Positions 23,307 through 32,529 of a DNA stretch of 64,000 bases are shown one piece after another. Location: contig NZ_PEBD01000010.1 in assembly GCF_002735905.1 (NCBI RefSeq), positions 124,001 through 188,000 of the forward strand, read 5' to 3'. The translations under genes were made by a program, and so were the position numbers. Under the pieces are notes generated by a model. The model searched no databases. It worked only from the letters and a program-made list of their open reading frames with translations, and had not been told where the DNA came from. The stretch's first letter is position 1; each line of letters opens with the position of its first letter. This stretch comes from Williamsia muralis (GTDB lineage: Bacteria; Actinomycetota; Actinomycetes; Mycobacteriales; Mycobacteriaceae).

Positions 23307-26300
23307 ATGACGACTTTCGGGCACCCCGGGGACTCGACCACGATTCAGGTGGACATTTCGGAGCTGCACGACCGATGGAATGATCGGACGACACCAACGA
23401 CCACGGCAACCGTTCCGGAGTTGTTCGCTGCTGCAGCCCGATCGACGCCCGATGCGCTTGCTCTCGTCGATGGGCCCACCCGACTCACGTACCGCGAATT
23501 GTCGGTCAAGGTGGGCGAATTGGCGCAACGTCTACGTCAGTCGGGGCTACCAGCCGAAGGTGTGGTCGCCATCGGTATGTCTCGCTCGGCCGAGATGGTC
23601 GTTTCCGTACTGGCCACGATGGCAGCCGGCGGCGCGTTCGTTCCTGTGGACCCGCACTGGCCCGAGATCCGTCGGCGACAGGTGGGCGCCGATGCATCGG
23701 TGCACATCGCACTGACAGCTGCGGACGACCGCACGGACTGGGGCGCCGAGACAATCTCGGTGAGCCTCGCCGACTGGCGGTTCGGTGATTGTGTGCCGGA
23801 CGCGTCCTCGCTGTGCGTGCAGGGGAACCAGTTGGCCTACGTGATCTTCACCTCCGGGTCCACCGGGACTCCCAAGGGGGCGATGATCCGGCACGAGGCG
23901 ATCTGCGAACGACTTGTGTGGCAACGTGATCAGATACTGATGTTCGGACGAGACGATGCTTCACTGTTCAAAGCACCTCTGGCGTTCGACATCTCGATCA
24001 ACGAGATACTGTTGCCCCTTGTCTCGGGTGGGTACGTGGTGGTGGCGGCGCCCGGAAGTGAGAAGGATCCTGACTACCTACTGAATCTGATTGCCTCGGA
24101 ACGGGTCACCTACCTGTATCTGGTGTCCTCGATGCTCGACACCCTGTTGGCACTGGATCGCGATCGCTCGACCACATCGAGCTCCGCGCTGGCTTCGGTC
24201 AGGCACATCTGGTGTGGCGGAGAGGTTCTGACACCTGATCTCTTCATGCGATTCCGGCAGCAGTTGTCCACAACGCTCTATCACGGCTATGGGCCGGCTG
24301 AAGCGACGATCGGCGTATCGCACGTCATCTACCGCGACGAGGCCGAGAGAATCGCCACGTCGATCGGTCGTCCCAATCCGTACACCCAGTTGTATGTGCT
24401 GAACGAGCAGCTCGAGCCGGTTCCGGTGGGTGTGGGCGGTGAGCTCTATGCTGCCGGATTCCTGCTCGGCCGTGGATATGTCGGCAACGCCGAGATGACT
24501 GCGTCGAAGTTCGTGTCCAATCCGTTCGACCCCGACGGCTCACGGATGTACCGCACGGGCGACCTCGCCCGCTGGTGCGACAACGGTTCGCTGGAGTTTC
24601 TCGGCCGGGCGGACAACCAGGTGAAGATCCGCGGGAGGCGGGTCGAACTCGAAGAGATCGAGGTGATCATCTCAGGCCACCCGCAGGTGCGACAAGCGGT
24701 GGTGACACTGACGGGCAATACCGCCGGCGCCGACAGTCTGTCGGCCTATGTGACCCAGAACCCGGGCGCGACGGTGGATGTGGAGAACCTACAGTCCTGG
24801 TGCGTCGACAATCTTCCCGACTACATGGTGCCGTCGAACCTGATGGTCCTGGACGCTTTCCCCATCACCGCCAACGGCAAGGTGGACCGCCGCGGGCTAC
24901 CTGCGATGACCCCCACCCGGCAAGGCGCGTTCATCGCGCCGCGCACACCCCACGAACAGCTCCTGTGCGACATCTTCGCGACCATTCTCGGGGTGGAGAA
25001 AGTCAGCGTCGACGACGACTTCTTCGCTCTGGGTGGAGACAGCATCGTGGCGGTCAAGGTTGCCCTGGCGCTGCGGCCGAGGGGATTTCGGCTCCGCTCC
25101 CAGGACATCGTCTCTCACCGCACGCCCGAACATCTGGCCACGGCACTCACGGCGTCGGGTCCGGCGACGACGATCCCGACAACCGATGCGCCCCTTGTCG
25201 AACTCGAGGACGACGAGTCGGACGAGATCCATTCCCAGGTCGATGGTTTGCGTGAGGTGCTGCCACTGACGGCCGTCCAATCCGGCATCTACTTCCATTC
25301 GATCGCGGTGGATGACCACGACCCCTACATGGTTCAGCAGATCGTCGAGTTGTCCGGGCCACTCGATGTTGACAGGCTCGCCGAGGCCGCGGACGCGGTG
25401 ATCCGCCGACATACGGCACTGGCGGCGGGCTTTCGCACCACACGTTCGGGCCGGGTCATCTCGACCGTGGGATCGACGCCCGCGCCGGAGTTCCGGACGT
25501 TGAGTCTTGTTGATGAATCAGACGTGGAGACAGCGCAATTCGTGGACAGGGTTGCCTCTGAGGAACGCAGCCGCACGTTCGATCTCACTCGGCCGCCGCT
25601 GATGCGCTACACCCTGATCACCATCGGGGAGGGTCGGTACCGGCTCATCCAGACGGTGCACCATCTGATCGCCGACGGTTGGTCGGTGGCGCTGATCTGG
25701 AACGACATCATGGCTGCATATCGCGGCGAGCCGTTAGACTTCAGCGCACCGCAATTCAGCGACTTTTTGAGGTGGTGGACGCAGGGGCGAACGCCACAGA
25801 GCGAGGTGGAAGCGTGGAAGAACCACCTCGCCGACATCGGAGATCCGACACTGATCTCCGACCACCTGCCGTGTAGTGCGGGCAATGGTTTCGGTCGGCG
25901 CCGTCGTACGCTGGGCCCCGATCACCGGCAGGCACTGACGGCGTACGCCCGATCGCGATCGGTCAGCGAGGGTGCCGTGATGACCGCGGCATGGGGTGTT
26001 CTGCTGGGCTGCGTCATGGGGCGGACCGATGTGGTGTTCGGTTCCACCACGGCGGGTCGTGGCGAAGATGTGGACGGCATCGACCGGATCGTCGGGATGC
26101 TGCTGAACACCGTGCCCACCAGGGTGCGCTGGACCCAGCGCGACACCATGGACGACGTGGTCCAGAACTTCGTCCGCGCGGAGACCGAAGTGCTCGACCA
26201 CCAACATGTTCCGCTCCTGGATCTCCATTCGGCGTTGGGTGTTCGCGAGTTGTTCGACACCCTGTTCTCGATCGAGAACCTCGAACGCCCCGAAGATGCC

Positions 26301-29300
26301 GGCGATCTGCGACTCGGGGCCATCGAGTACATCCAGGCCCCTCACTACCGGCTGACTGCGCTTGTCACGCTGCACGAGTCGGTGTCGGTGGCGTTGACCA
26401 ACGACCGGGCGGCGATCGACGACGCGGTGGCAGACCGGCTGGCGGATCTCTACCTCGGTGTGGTGGAGCTGATCGTCACCGGATCCGATCGGGGTACCAA
26501 CGCCTTTCGCGCGATCACCGCGACGTCCCCGGTTGACCATCGCACCGTGGTGGACACCTGGAACCCGCCGTCGAAGACTGCGGAACTGCCAGACTCGGTG
26601 GCTGAGCTCATCGAACGTCGGATCGCCGAATCGACGGAGCTGGCGGCCCTGGTTCAGGGTGACGTCACCCTGACCTACGGTCAGCTGGGAGAGCAGGTCA
26701 ATCGATTGGCCCGCTTGCTGATCGAGTCGGGCGTCGGCCCGGAGGCCCGGGTGGCGTTGCTCCTTCCGCGCTCGCCCGATCTGGTCACGGCACTGCTGGC
26801 AGTGATGGTTGCCGGTGGTGCGTATGTCCCGATCGATCCACGTCATCCGACCGAGCGGATCAGCCACCACCTGTCCGACTCGTCCCCGACCGTGGTCCTG
26901 GGCACCGAGGCAATTGCGGTAACGCTCCGGAGGGCCGGCGTCGACGTCCCGGGTGAGCTGATCTGTCTGGACGATGCCGCGATCAACGACCGGATGTCAG
27001 CATTGCCGGCAGGGCCTGTCGGCGCCGCCGACAGGCGGACCGAGCTGCGCGGGGATCACGCCGCCTACGTCATCTACACCTCGGGGTCGACCGGTAACGC
27101 CAAGGCAGTGGTGGGATCTCACACCGGGCTGGTCAATCGACTCGAATGGTCGAAGGCGAGTTGGACCGGCGGCAACGGTTCCCTCGGAGGTGTCCGGCTG
27201 GCCAAGAGTTCGATCGGTTTCATCGACGGGTCCACCGAGATCCTGGGTGCATTGTTGGCCGGATGTCGGTTGGTGATCGCCGACGAATCCGAGTTGGCCG
27301 ACGCGGAGCGCCTGACCGAGCTGGTGCAGAGTCACGGCATCACCCAACTCACCGGGGTGCCGACCCTGCTGCGTGCCGTCGTCGAAGTGGGAGCGGAACG
27401 GGTCGGTGGTGTCCGGCAATGGATCTGCAGCGGTGAGGCGCTGTCATCGGCTGTTGTCGACGAGATCAACCGGGCATCACCGGGTGCGAGGGTGATCAAC
27501 TCCTACGGTTCCTCAGAGGTTGCCGGTGACGTCGCGTTCTCCTCGCGGTCAGCTGCCGACGACGAGCCCATCACCATCGGCGCGCCCGTGCCCGGCAGCC
27601 GGATCTACGTGCTCGACCCCTGGCTACGTCCGGTGTCACCTGGAGTCACCGGGGAGTTGTACGTCGGCGGGGCGCAGGTGGCCCGAGGCTATGCCGATCG
27701 GCATGCCCTGACTGCTGCCACGTTCGTGGCAGACCCTTTCGGCCCGGCAGGCACCCGTCTGTACCGAACAGGCGATCTGGCCCGCTGGACCACCGGCGGC
27801 TCGCTGCAGTATCTGGGCCGCCGGGACTTCCAGGTGAAGGTGAACGGCGTCCGCGTCGAACTCGAGGAGGTCGAGGCCGCGCTCGCCGCTGTACCCGGTG
27901 TGGCCGCGGCCGCTGCCACGGTTCACGAATCGGGCGAGTCGAGCCGGCTGGTGGGCTATGTGACGGCGGCAGAGGGCGCGCACCTGGACGGCCGGACGGT
28001 TCGCGACGCGGTGACCGCTGTTCTGCCCGTGCACGTTGTACCGATCGTGCTCGTCGTCGACGCCCTACCTCTCACGCCGACCGGGAAGGTAGACCGAAAG
28101 GCACTGCCGACACCCGATTTCAGTTCACTGACCACAGCATCGCGAAAGCCCCGTGGCGCCGCCGAGGAGATCTTGGTGTCGGCATTCGCAGAGGCGCTGG
28201 GGCTGCCCGCGGTCGGTGTCGACGACGACTTCTTCGACCTGGGAGGCGACAGTATCTCCTCGATCGCGGTGGTTCGGCGGGCCGGGCAGCGCGGTATGGA
28301 CCTCACCATCCAGGACGTGTTCGCGCTGCGCGCGCCGGCGCGATTGGCAGAGGGTCGAACCGTGGCACCCGACGAGTCGTCCGAGTCGTCCGTGCGACCA
28401 GAGCCCGTGCCGGTGGTTCCCCCGGTCGAGCAACATCGGCTCCGTCAGTCCGGTCTCGACATCGGGCAGCACGTGCTCACCGAGGTCGCCGATCTGCCGC
28501 ACCCTGTGGAGCCCGCGCAGTTGGCGTCGGCGGTCGACACGGTGCTCCGCGAGTTCGAGTGCCTGCGGTGGCGGGTGAACCCTCGTCACCGATTGCTGTG
28601 GAACACCGACGTAACCCCGTACGCAGACCGTCTGGCATCGGAAACTGTTGCAACACTGGATCAGTCCGGTACGGATGCCGAAGGCGCTGTCAGGACAGCG
28701 CGTGACCAGGTGGTCGAGCGGGTGGACATCACAGCAGGACGGCCACTGCATGTCGCACTCCTGCGGTCTTCACAGGGCGCCCACCTCATCGTGGCCGTAC
28801 ACGGGGTGGTCGCAGACCGGTACACCGTCCACCAGGTGACGAAGCGCTTGACCGCACTGCTGGATGAATTCGACTCCCGTGCGTCGACCATGGGGTCCAC
28901 CGCGGACGCGACGGCCGCGTTGGCCGAACGTGCGCAGTCTGCCGATGCCGATGCCGCACTGAATGAATCCATCGATCTGCTGCTCGGCATGCCGTCAGCC
29001 GACGACGTGGACGGACACGTGGACGGAGACGCCGGTCTCGTCGTACGTGTCGAGAAGCTGTCCGGTCACATGAACAAGTCTGCCGACGCCGTGGAGGCCG
29101 CCTTCGTCGCCGCCATCGCGCATGGATCGCCGGCCGTGCGCACGATCGACCTCGAGTGCGACCTGCGGAACCATTTGTCTGTGAACGATATTCACCCCGG
29201 CGAACACGACGACCTACCGGGTGCGTTCACCGCCGTGTATCCGGTGCAGGCGCGGATCAACGGGTTCGAACGGCCAACGTATGCACCCTGGTACGACTTG

Positions 29301-29534
29301 TGGCGCTTCCAGCACAGCGTCGGACGCAAGAAGTTGCGGCGGGCACCCACTGCAGGAGTGCTGCTGACCCGCGTCTTCGGTCCGCTCGCCGATCCCGCTC
29401 GGCGGGAGGGTTTCGAGGCGCTCTACGGGGTGGTCGGCCGGTATGCGATCCACGGGGATCGCGTGGAATTACATGTTCTGGCCCCGGACGCCGCCGAGAT
29501 GGCGGACCGTTGGGCCGCCGCCCTGAACCCGTGA
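23307..29534 (+). CDS. Siderophore-initiating NRPS (NRPS2), A-T-C-A-T-E*
   Basis: 2075-residue synthetase that starts the peptide, since it begins with an A domain and has no N-terminal C domain. Domains by nucleotide: A1 23400-24900, T1 (GGDS, Ser codon 25041), C 25240-26560 (HHLIADG at 25659), A2 26600-28110, T2 (GGDS, Ser 28251), C-terminal epimerisation-like domain 28410-29534. A1 reads DINYWGGIGK, identical to the formyl-hydroxyornithine code of coelichelin synthetase CchH. A2 reads IDTTISSGDK, lacking Asp235 and having Asp236, the beta-amino-acid pattern, so beta-alanine. The E-like domain has HGVVADR (nt 28800-28820) in place of HHxxxDG: the catalytic second His is Gly, so it is probably inactive or a docking domain. 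The ATG directly abuts the iron box. The SIP-methyltransferase gene follows 28 nt later. Confidence 0.94.
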   Translation: MTTFGHPGDSTTIQVDISELHDRWNDRTTPTTTATVPELFAAAARSTPDALALVDGPTRLTYRELSVKVGELAQRLRQSGLPAEGVVAIGMSRSAEMVVSVLATMAAGGAFVPVDPHWPEIRRRQVGADASVHIALTAADDRTDWGAETISVSLADWRFGDCVPDASSLCVQGNQLAYVIFTSGSTGTPKGAMIRHEAICERLVWQRDQILMFGRDDASLFKAPLAFDISINEILLPLVSGGYVVVAAPGSEKDPDYLLNLIASERVTYLYLVSSMLDTLLALDRDRSTTSSSALASVRHIWCGGEVLTPDLFMRFRQQLSTTLYHGYGPAEATIGVSHVIYRDEAERIATSIGRPNPYTQLYVLNEQLEPVPVGVGGELYAAGFLLGRGYVGNAEMTASKFVSNPFDPDGSRMYRTGDLARWCDNGSLEFLGRADNQVKIRGRRVELEEIEVIISGHPQVRQAVVTLTGNTAGADSLSAYVTQNPGATVDVENLQSWCVDNLPDYMVPSNLMVLDAFPITANGKVDRRGLPAMTPTRQGAFIAPRTPHEQLLCDIFATILGVEKVSVDDDFFALGGDSIVAVKVALALRPRGFRLRSQDIVSHRTPEHLATALTASGPATTIPTTDAPLVELEDDESDEIHSQVDGLREVLPLTAVQSGIYFHSIAVDDHDPYMVQQIVELSGPLDVDRLAEAADAVIRRHTALAAGFRTTRSGRVISTVGSTPAPEFRTLSLVDESDVETAQFVDRVASEERSRTFDLTRPPLMRYTLITIGEGRYRLIQTVHHLIADGWSVALIWNDIMAAYRGEPLDFSAPQFSDFLRWWTQGRTPQSEVEAWKNHLADIGDPTLISDHLPCSAGNGFGRRRRTLGPDHRQALTAYARSRSVSEGAVMTAAWGVLLGCVMGRTDVVFGSTTAGRGEDVDGIDRIVGMLLNTVPTRVRWTQRDTMDDVVQNFVRAETEVLDHQHVPLLDLHSALGVRELFDTLFSIENLERPEDAGDLRLGAIEYIQAPHYRLTALVTLHESVSVALTNDRAAIDDAVADRLADLYLGVVELIVTGSDRGTNAFRAITATSPVDHRTVVDTWNPPSKTAELPDSVAELIERRIAESTELAALVQGDVTLTYGQLGEQVNRLARLLIESGVGPEARVALLLPRSPDLVTALLAVMVAGGAYVPIDPRHPTERISHHLSDSSPTVVLGTEAIAVTLRRAGVDVPGELICLDDAAINDRMSALPAGPVGAADRRTELRGDHAAYVIYTSGSTGNAKAVVGSHTGLVNRLEWSKASWTGGNGSLGGVRLAKSSIGFIDGSTEILGALLAGCRLVIADESELADAERLTELVQSHGITQLTGVPTLLRAVVEVGAERVGGVRQWICSGEALSSAVVDEINRASPGARVINSYGSSEVAGDVAFSSRSAADDEPITIGAPVPGSRIYVLDPWLRPVSPGVTGELYVGGAQVARGYADRHALTAATFVADPFGPAGTRLYRTGDLARWTTGGSLQYLGRRDFQVKVNGVRVELEEVEAALAAVPGVAAAAATVHESGESSRLVGYVTAAEGAHLDGRTVRDAVTAVLPVHVVPIVLVVDALPLTPTGKVDRKALPTPDFSSLTTASRKPRGAAEEILVSAFAEALGLPAVGVDDDFFDLGGDSISSIAVVRRAGQRGMDLTIQDVFALRAPARLAEGRTVAPDESSESSVRPEPVPVVPPVEQHRLRQSGLDIGQHVLTEVADLPHPVEPAQLASAVDTVLREFECLRWRVNPRHRLLWNTDVTPYADRLASETVATLDQSGTDAEGAVRTARDQVVERVDITAGRPLHVALLRSSQGAHLIVAVHGVVADRYTVHQVTKRLTALLDEFDSRASTMGSTADATAALAERAQSADADAALNESIDLLLGMPSADDVDGHVDGDAGLVVRVEKLSGHMNKSADAVEAAFVAAIAHGSPAVRTIDLECDLRNHLSVNDIHPGEHDDLPGAFTAVYPVQARINGFERPTYAPWYDLWRFQHSVGRKKLRRAPTAGVLLTRVFGPLADPARREGFEALYGVVGRYAIHGDRVELHVLAPDAAEMADRWAAALNP

Positions 29535-29562
29535 CTGTGGCACGACCGACGAAGGAGGAGCC

Positions 29563-31410
29563 GTGGCCGGTTCGGTGCGCGATCTGACAGTGAGCCCGAT
29601 CTGTTTGCGCGAGTTCGATGTTCTGCGTGTGTGGGACGTGACGCCGGGGATGCGACGTGTGGTCCTCGGGGGTCCGGCCATCGGCGAGCACACACGCGAC
29701 GGTGTTGTCCTGCCCCCGGTGCAGACCAGCGGATTCGACGACGACGTGAAGATCATGCCTCCCGACCCGGTCACCGGAGGGTTCCCCTTCGAGGTGCCCC
29801 GTAACACCGGTGCGGGCCTGATCGACTGGACGCCGGGCAGTTTCGAATACACCCGTACCTACACCGTGCGCGCCTTCGACGCCGGTGCAGGCGAGTTGAC
29901 CATCGACTTCGCCCTCCACGAGACCGGACTCGCCTCGACGTGGGCCCGTCGTGTGGTGCCGGGGGAGAAGATCCTGGTCGCCGGGCCCAAGCACTCGGCG
30001 GGTCTGCCGACAGCAGCCGATTGGATGCTGATCGGAGGGGACGAGACGGCGTTGCCTGCGATCGGGCACTGCCTCGAGATGCTGCCGCCATCGCTACCGG
30101 CAACGGTGGTGATCGAGGTGGCCGACCCTTCACATCGCCAGGAATTGCCCAGCACCGCAGAGGTTCACATCACCTGGCTGTATCGCTGTGAGGCAGATGG
30201 TAAGTCGCGACTGGCAGAGACACTCCAGTCGGTGCCGTGGCGCGACGGTCAGCCATACCTGTGGGTCGCAGGGGAAGCCCTGGTGGTCAAGCCGCTCCGC
30301 AAGTGGGCCAAGCGAGAGAAGGCGATACCGAAGGAGTTCACCGACATCGCCGGCTACTGGCGTGAGCGGGCGGTCGCCACCGTCGCCGGCGATCCCGAGG
30401 TCGTCGACGTCGCCACGCAGGCGCCCGACCCCTTCGAACGCGTCCACGAGTACTCGGAGCTGTTGCCCGCGTGTGCGTTACGCGCAGCAGTGACGCTGGG
30501 GGTGTTCGCAGAGATCGACGCGGGTGCGGTCACCGTGCAGGACATCGCCGCTGCTTGCGGGGCACGTCCCGGCCCGCTGCACAAGCTGGTGCGTCACCTC
30601 GTGGTGATGGGTCTGCTGGTCCGAGAGGGGAACATCTACTCACTCAGCGAGGTGGGCGCGGTGCTCGCCGACGCCGACACCCCGTGGGTCGAGGGTTTGC
30701 GGATGGACTCCGCCGAGACGCAGATGCAGCTGTCGTTCCTCCGACTCCTCGACGTGGTGCGAACCGGTGATCCGGTCGGAATCGGGGGTTTGTCGGTCGA
30801 GGATTGGACGGATGACCCCGACCGGGCCGATGGCTATCACGGTGAAATGGTCGAATGGCCGACATATCTCGCGCCGGCGTTGACCGAGGCCATCTCGTTC
30901 GACGGTGTGCGCACGGTCGCGGTCGTCGGAGAAGGCGGTGGTCCCTACGTGGACGCGATGCTGCGTGCGTATCCGTCGCTCGAGATCAGTGTTGTGGGCA
31001 TGCCATCGCTGACCGACCGGATGCTCGGGGATGTGAGCGCCGAGAGGCGACCTCTGGTCGGGCGCGTTGCAGGCAGTCACGTCGCGCCGCTGCAGACGGA
31101 GGTCGACCTCCTCGTGGCGGCAGGCGTCGTGGAGACCCTGCCCGACGGTGACGCAGCGGTTGCGCTGACGGCTTATGCGGAGTCTGCCGGACGGGTGGTG
31201 ATCCCGACTCGGCTGATGGACCCGGAGACCACAAACGACTACGAGACGGAAGAAGATCTTCTCCGGATGTGTGTGTTCGGGTCGGGCTCTCGCACGGAGG
31301 CCGAAATGTGCGCTCTCATCAACTCGGTCGGCGTCGGCGCACCGCACGTCGGACCGTTGGGATGGGGCGCTTGCGTCGTCGAATATCGAGGGAACTGCGA
31401 ACCCATCTAG
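29563..31410 (+). CDS. Siderophore-interacting flavoreductase fused to an O-methyltransferase-like domain
   Basis: 615-residue two-part protein. Residues 1 to about 275 are a SIP/ViuB-type FAD reductase, with FAD motif RTYTVRAFD and the NAD(P)H-side signature GGDETALPAIG. This class reduces Fe(III)-siderophore in the cytosol to release iron. Residues about 290-615 resemble plant-type O-methyltransferases: an N-terminal dimerisation winged helix (ALRAAVTLGVFAEI, then MGLLVREGNIYSLSEVG) and a SAM-loop-like VVGEGGGPYVDAML. The catalytic His of true O-methyltransferases is not evident, so methyl transfer is uncertain. GTG start preceded by a strong AAGGAGGAG. It is 28 nt downstream of NRPS2 and presumably in the same iron-regulated transcript. 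Confidence 0.88.
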   Translation: MAGSVRDLTVSPICLREFDVLRVWDVTPGMRRVVLGGPAIGEHTRDGVVLPPVQTSGFDDDVKIMPPDPVTGGFPFEVPRNTGAGLIDWTPGSFEYTRTYTVRAFDAGAGELTIDFALHETGLASTWARRVVPGEKILVAGPKHSAGLPTAADWMLIGGDETALPAIGHCLEMLPPSLPATVVIEVADPSHRQELPSTAEVHITWLYRCEADGKSRLAETLQSVPWRDGQPYLWVAGEALVVKPLRKWAKREKAIPKEFTDIAGYWRERAVATVAGDPEVVDVATQAPDPFERVHEYSELLPACALRAAVTLGVFAEIDAGAVTVQDIAAACGARPGPLHKLVRHLVVMGLLVREGNIYSLSEVGAVLADADTPWVEGLRMDSAETQMQLSFLRLLDVVRTGDPVGIGGLSVEDWTDDPDRADGYHGEMVEWPTYLAPALTEAISFDGVRTVAVVGEGGGPYVDAMLRAYPSLEISVVGMPSLTDRMLGDVSAERRPLVGRVAGSHVAPLQTEVDLLVAAGVVETLPDGDAAVALTAYAESAGRVVIPTRLMDPETTNDYETEEDLLRMCVFGSGSRTEAEMCALINSVGVGAPHVGPLGWGACVVEYRGNCEPI

Positions 31411-31425
31411 ACTTTTGAACTCTTC

Positions 31426-31444
31426 GAAGGCTAGCCTTACCTCA
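31426..31444 (+). promoter_or_regulatory. IdeR/DtxR-type iron box upstream of the ANL-like gene
   Basis: GAAGGCTAGCCTTACCTCA matches 13 of 19 consensus positions, including the central TAGCCT. It lies 15 nt after the SIP-methyltransferase stop and about 100 nt before ATG 31546, so the downstream gene seems to have its own iron-responsive promoter. Confidence 0.75.
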
Positions 31445-31545
31445 ATTGGTGGGTGGAGGCCCACGTAAGCCGGGTGAATGCAGGCCATTTCCGCCTCGGC
31501 TTCGAATTGAGCTTTGCGAAGCTACGTGGAAGAGGGGTGTATCCA

Positions 31546-32496
31546 ATGGGTGCGGCGCAGCTGAACAGATTTCTCGACAACACGGTTGATCGCCATTTCG
31601 GCCGCCCGGCCGTGGCGTGCGGTGAACACGAAACCGACTTCGAGCGTTTTGATGAATCAGTGCAATGGCTGGGCGAAGACCTGTCGTCGCGGGGTATCGG
31701 CGCACGTCAAAGGATTGGTGTCTGCGTAAGCGGCGGATGGGAGTTCGTGCTCGCATTCCACGCCTTGGTGCGATTGAACGCCGTGGTGGTGCCGATCGAT
31801 CCCTATGACGAGACGTCGTTGACTGCCGCTGCCGAACTGGACCTGCATTTTGTTCTCACGCATTGCGCCGAGGACCTTCTTTTCGAAGAGAATGTCGGGC
31901 TCATGTGCGAGGACCGAATACCCCCGACATTTGATGTGGCGGAAGAGTTCCGTTTGATCGCAATTTCGCCTCGGTCGCCCCTGCAGGCCGAAGGCGGTCT
32001 GATCCTCAACGACCTCGGGTTCCGATTCTGGGATAACCGAGAAGTGACCGACCGGATCGGGGGCCTGCAAACCGATCTCGACCTGGATGCGGACGCTCGT
32101 GCCGTGGTCTGTGGCCCGTGGAGTTGCCCCTCCGCGGTGATGCTGGTGCTCGCCTGCGCAGCATCGGGCTCCTGCGTGCATGTTGTCGACCACGTGCACG
32201 ACTCCGTAGCGGTGCACGATGCGCTGGGTGAGGTTGACGTGTCGGTGGTCTTCGCCCCGCCGCTGGTCATGCACGACCTGATGCGTGCAGCAGACACCTG
32301 GACCTGGGGTCCGAGGCGCCTGCGGATGGTCCTGCCCGACGGTGAGGTGCTTCCGGATGTGCTGCTGCGCCGCCGGGGTCTGACCCGTCAGACCTGCGAT
32401 GACCCGCCGGTCTACCGGTTTGGTCTCGCCGACCGGCATCCTGCGGTTCATGCCGGCTACGGCCGGAGACCAGCAGAATTGCGCCCGGTCTCCTGA
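31546..32496 (+). CDS. Truncated, degenerate adenylate-forming (ANL) protein, iron-box controlled
   Basis: 316-residue protein that looks like the N-terminal half of an acyl/aminoacyl-adenylate ligase. It has an FDESVQWLGEDL segment like the A1/A2 region, then VVVPIDPYDETS like the A2-A3 region. The phosphate loop YTSGTTGxPKG is absent: the expected region reads VVCGPWSCPSAVMLV. The C-terminal subdomain with the A8-A10 motifs and catalytic Lys is also missing. Adenylation activity is therefore unlikely. An accessory or structural role with the NRPSs, or gene decay, are both possible. ATG 31546 follows GGAAGAGGGG; an upstream in-frame GTG at 31453 gives an unconvincing extension. The protein does not match a function I can name. 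Confidence 0.7.
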   Translation: MGAAQLNRFLDNTVDRHFGRPAVACGEHETDFERFDESVQWLGEDLSSRGIGARQRIGVCVSGGWEFVLAFHALVRLNAVVVPIDPYDETSLTAAAELDLHFVLTHCAEDLLFEENVGLMCEDRIPPTFDVAEEFRLIAISPRSPLQAEGGLILNDLGFRFWDNREVTDRIGGLQTDLDLDADARAVVCGPWSCPSAVMLVLACAASGSCVHVVDHVHDSVAVHDALGEVDVSVVFAPPLVMHDLMRAADTWTWGPRRLRMVLPDGEVLPDVLLRRRGLTRQTCDDPPVYRFGLADRHPAVHAGYGRRPAELRPVS

Positions 32497-32529
32497 AGAC
32501 CCCGCCGAACTGTCAATTACGCCGAATCG

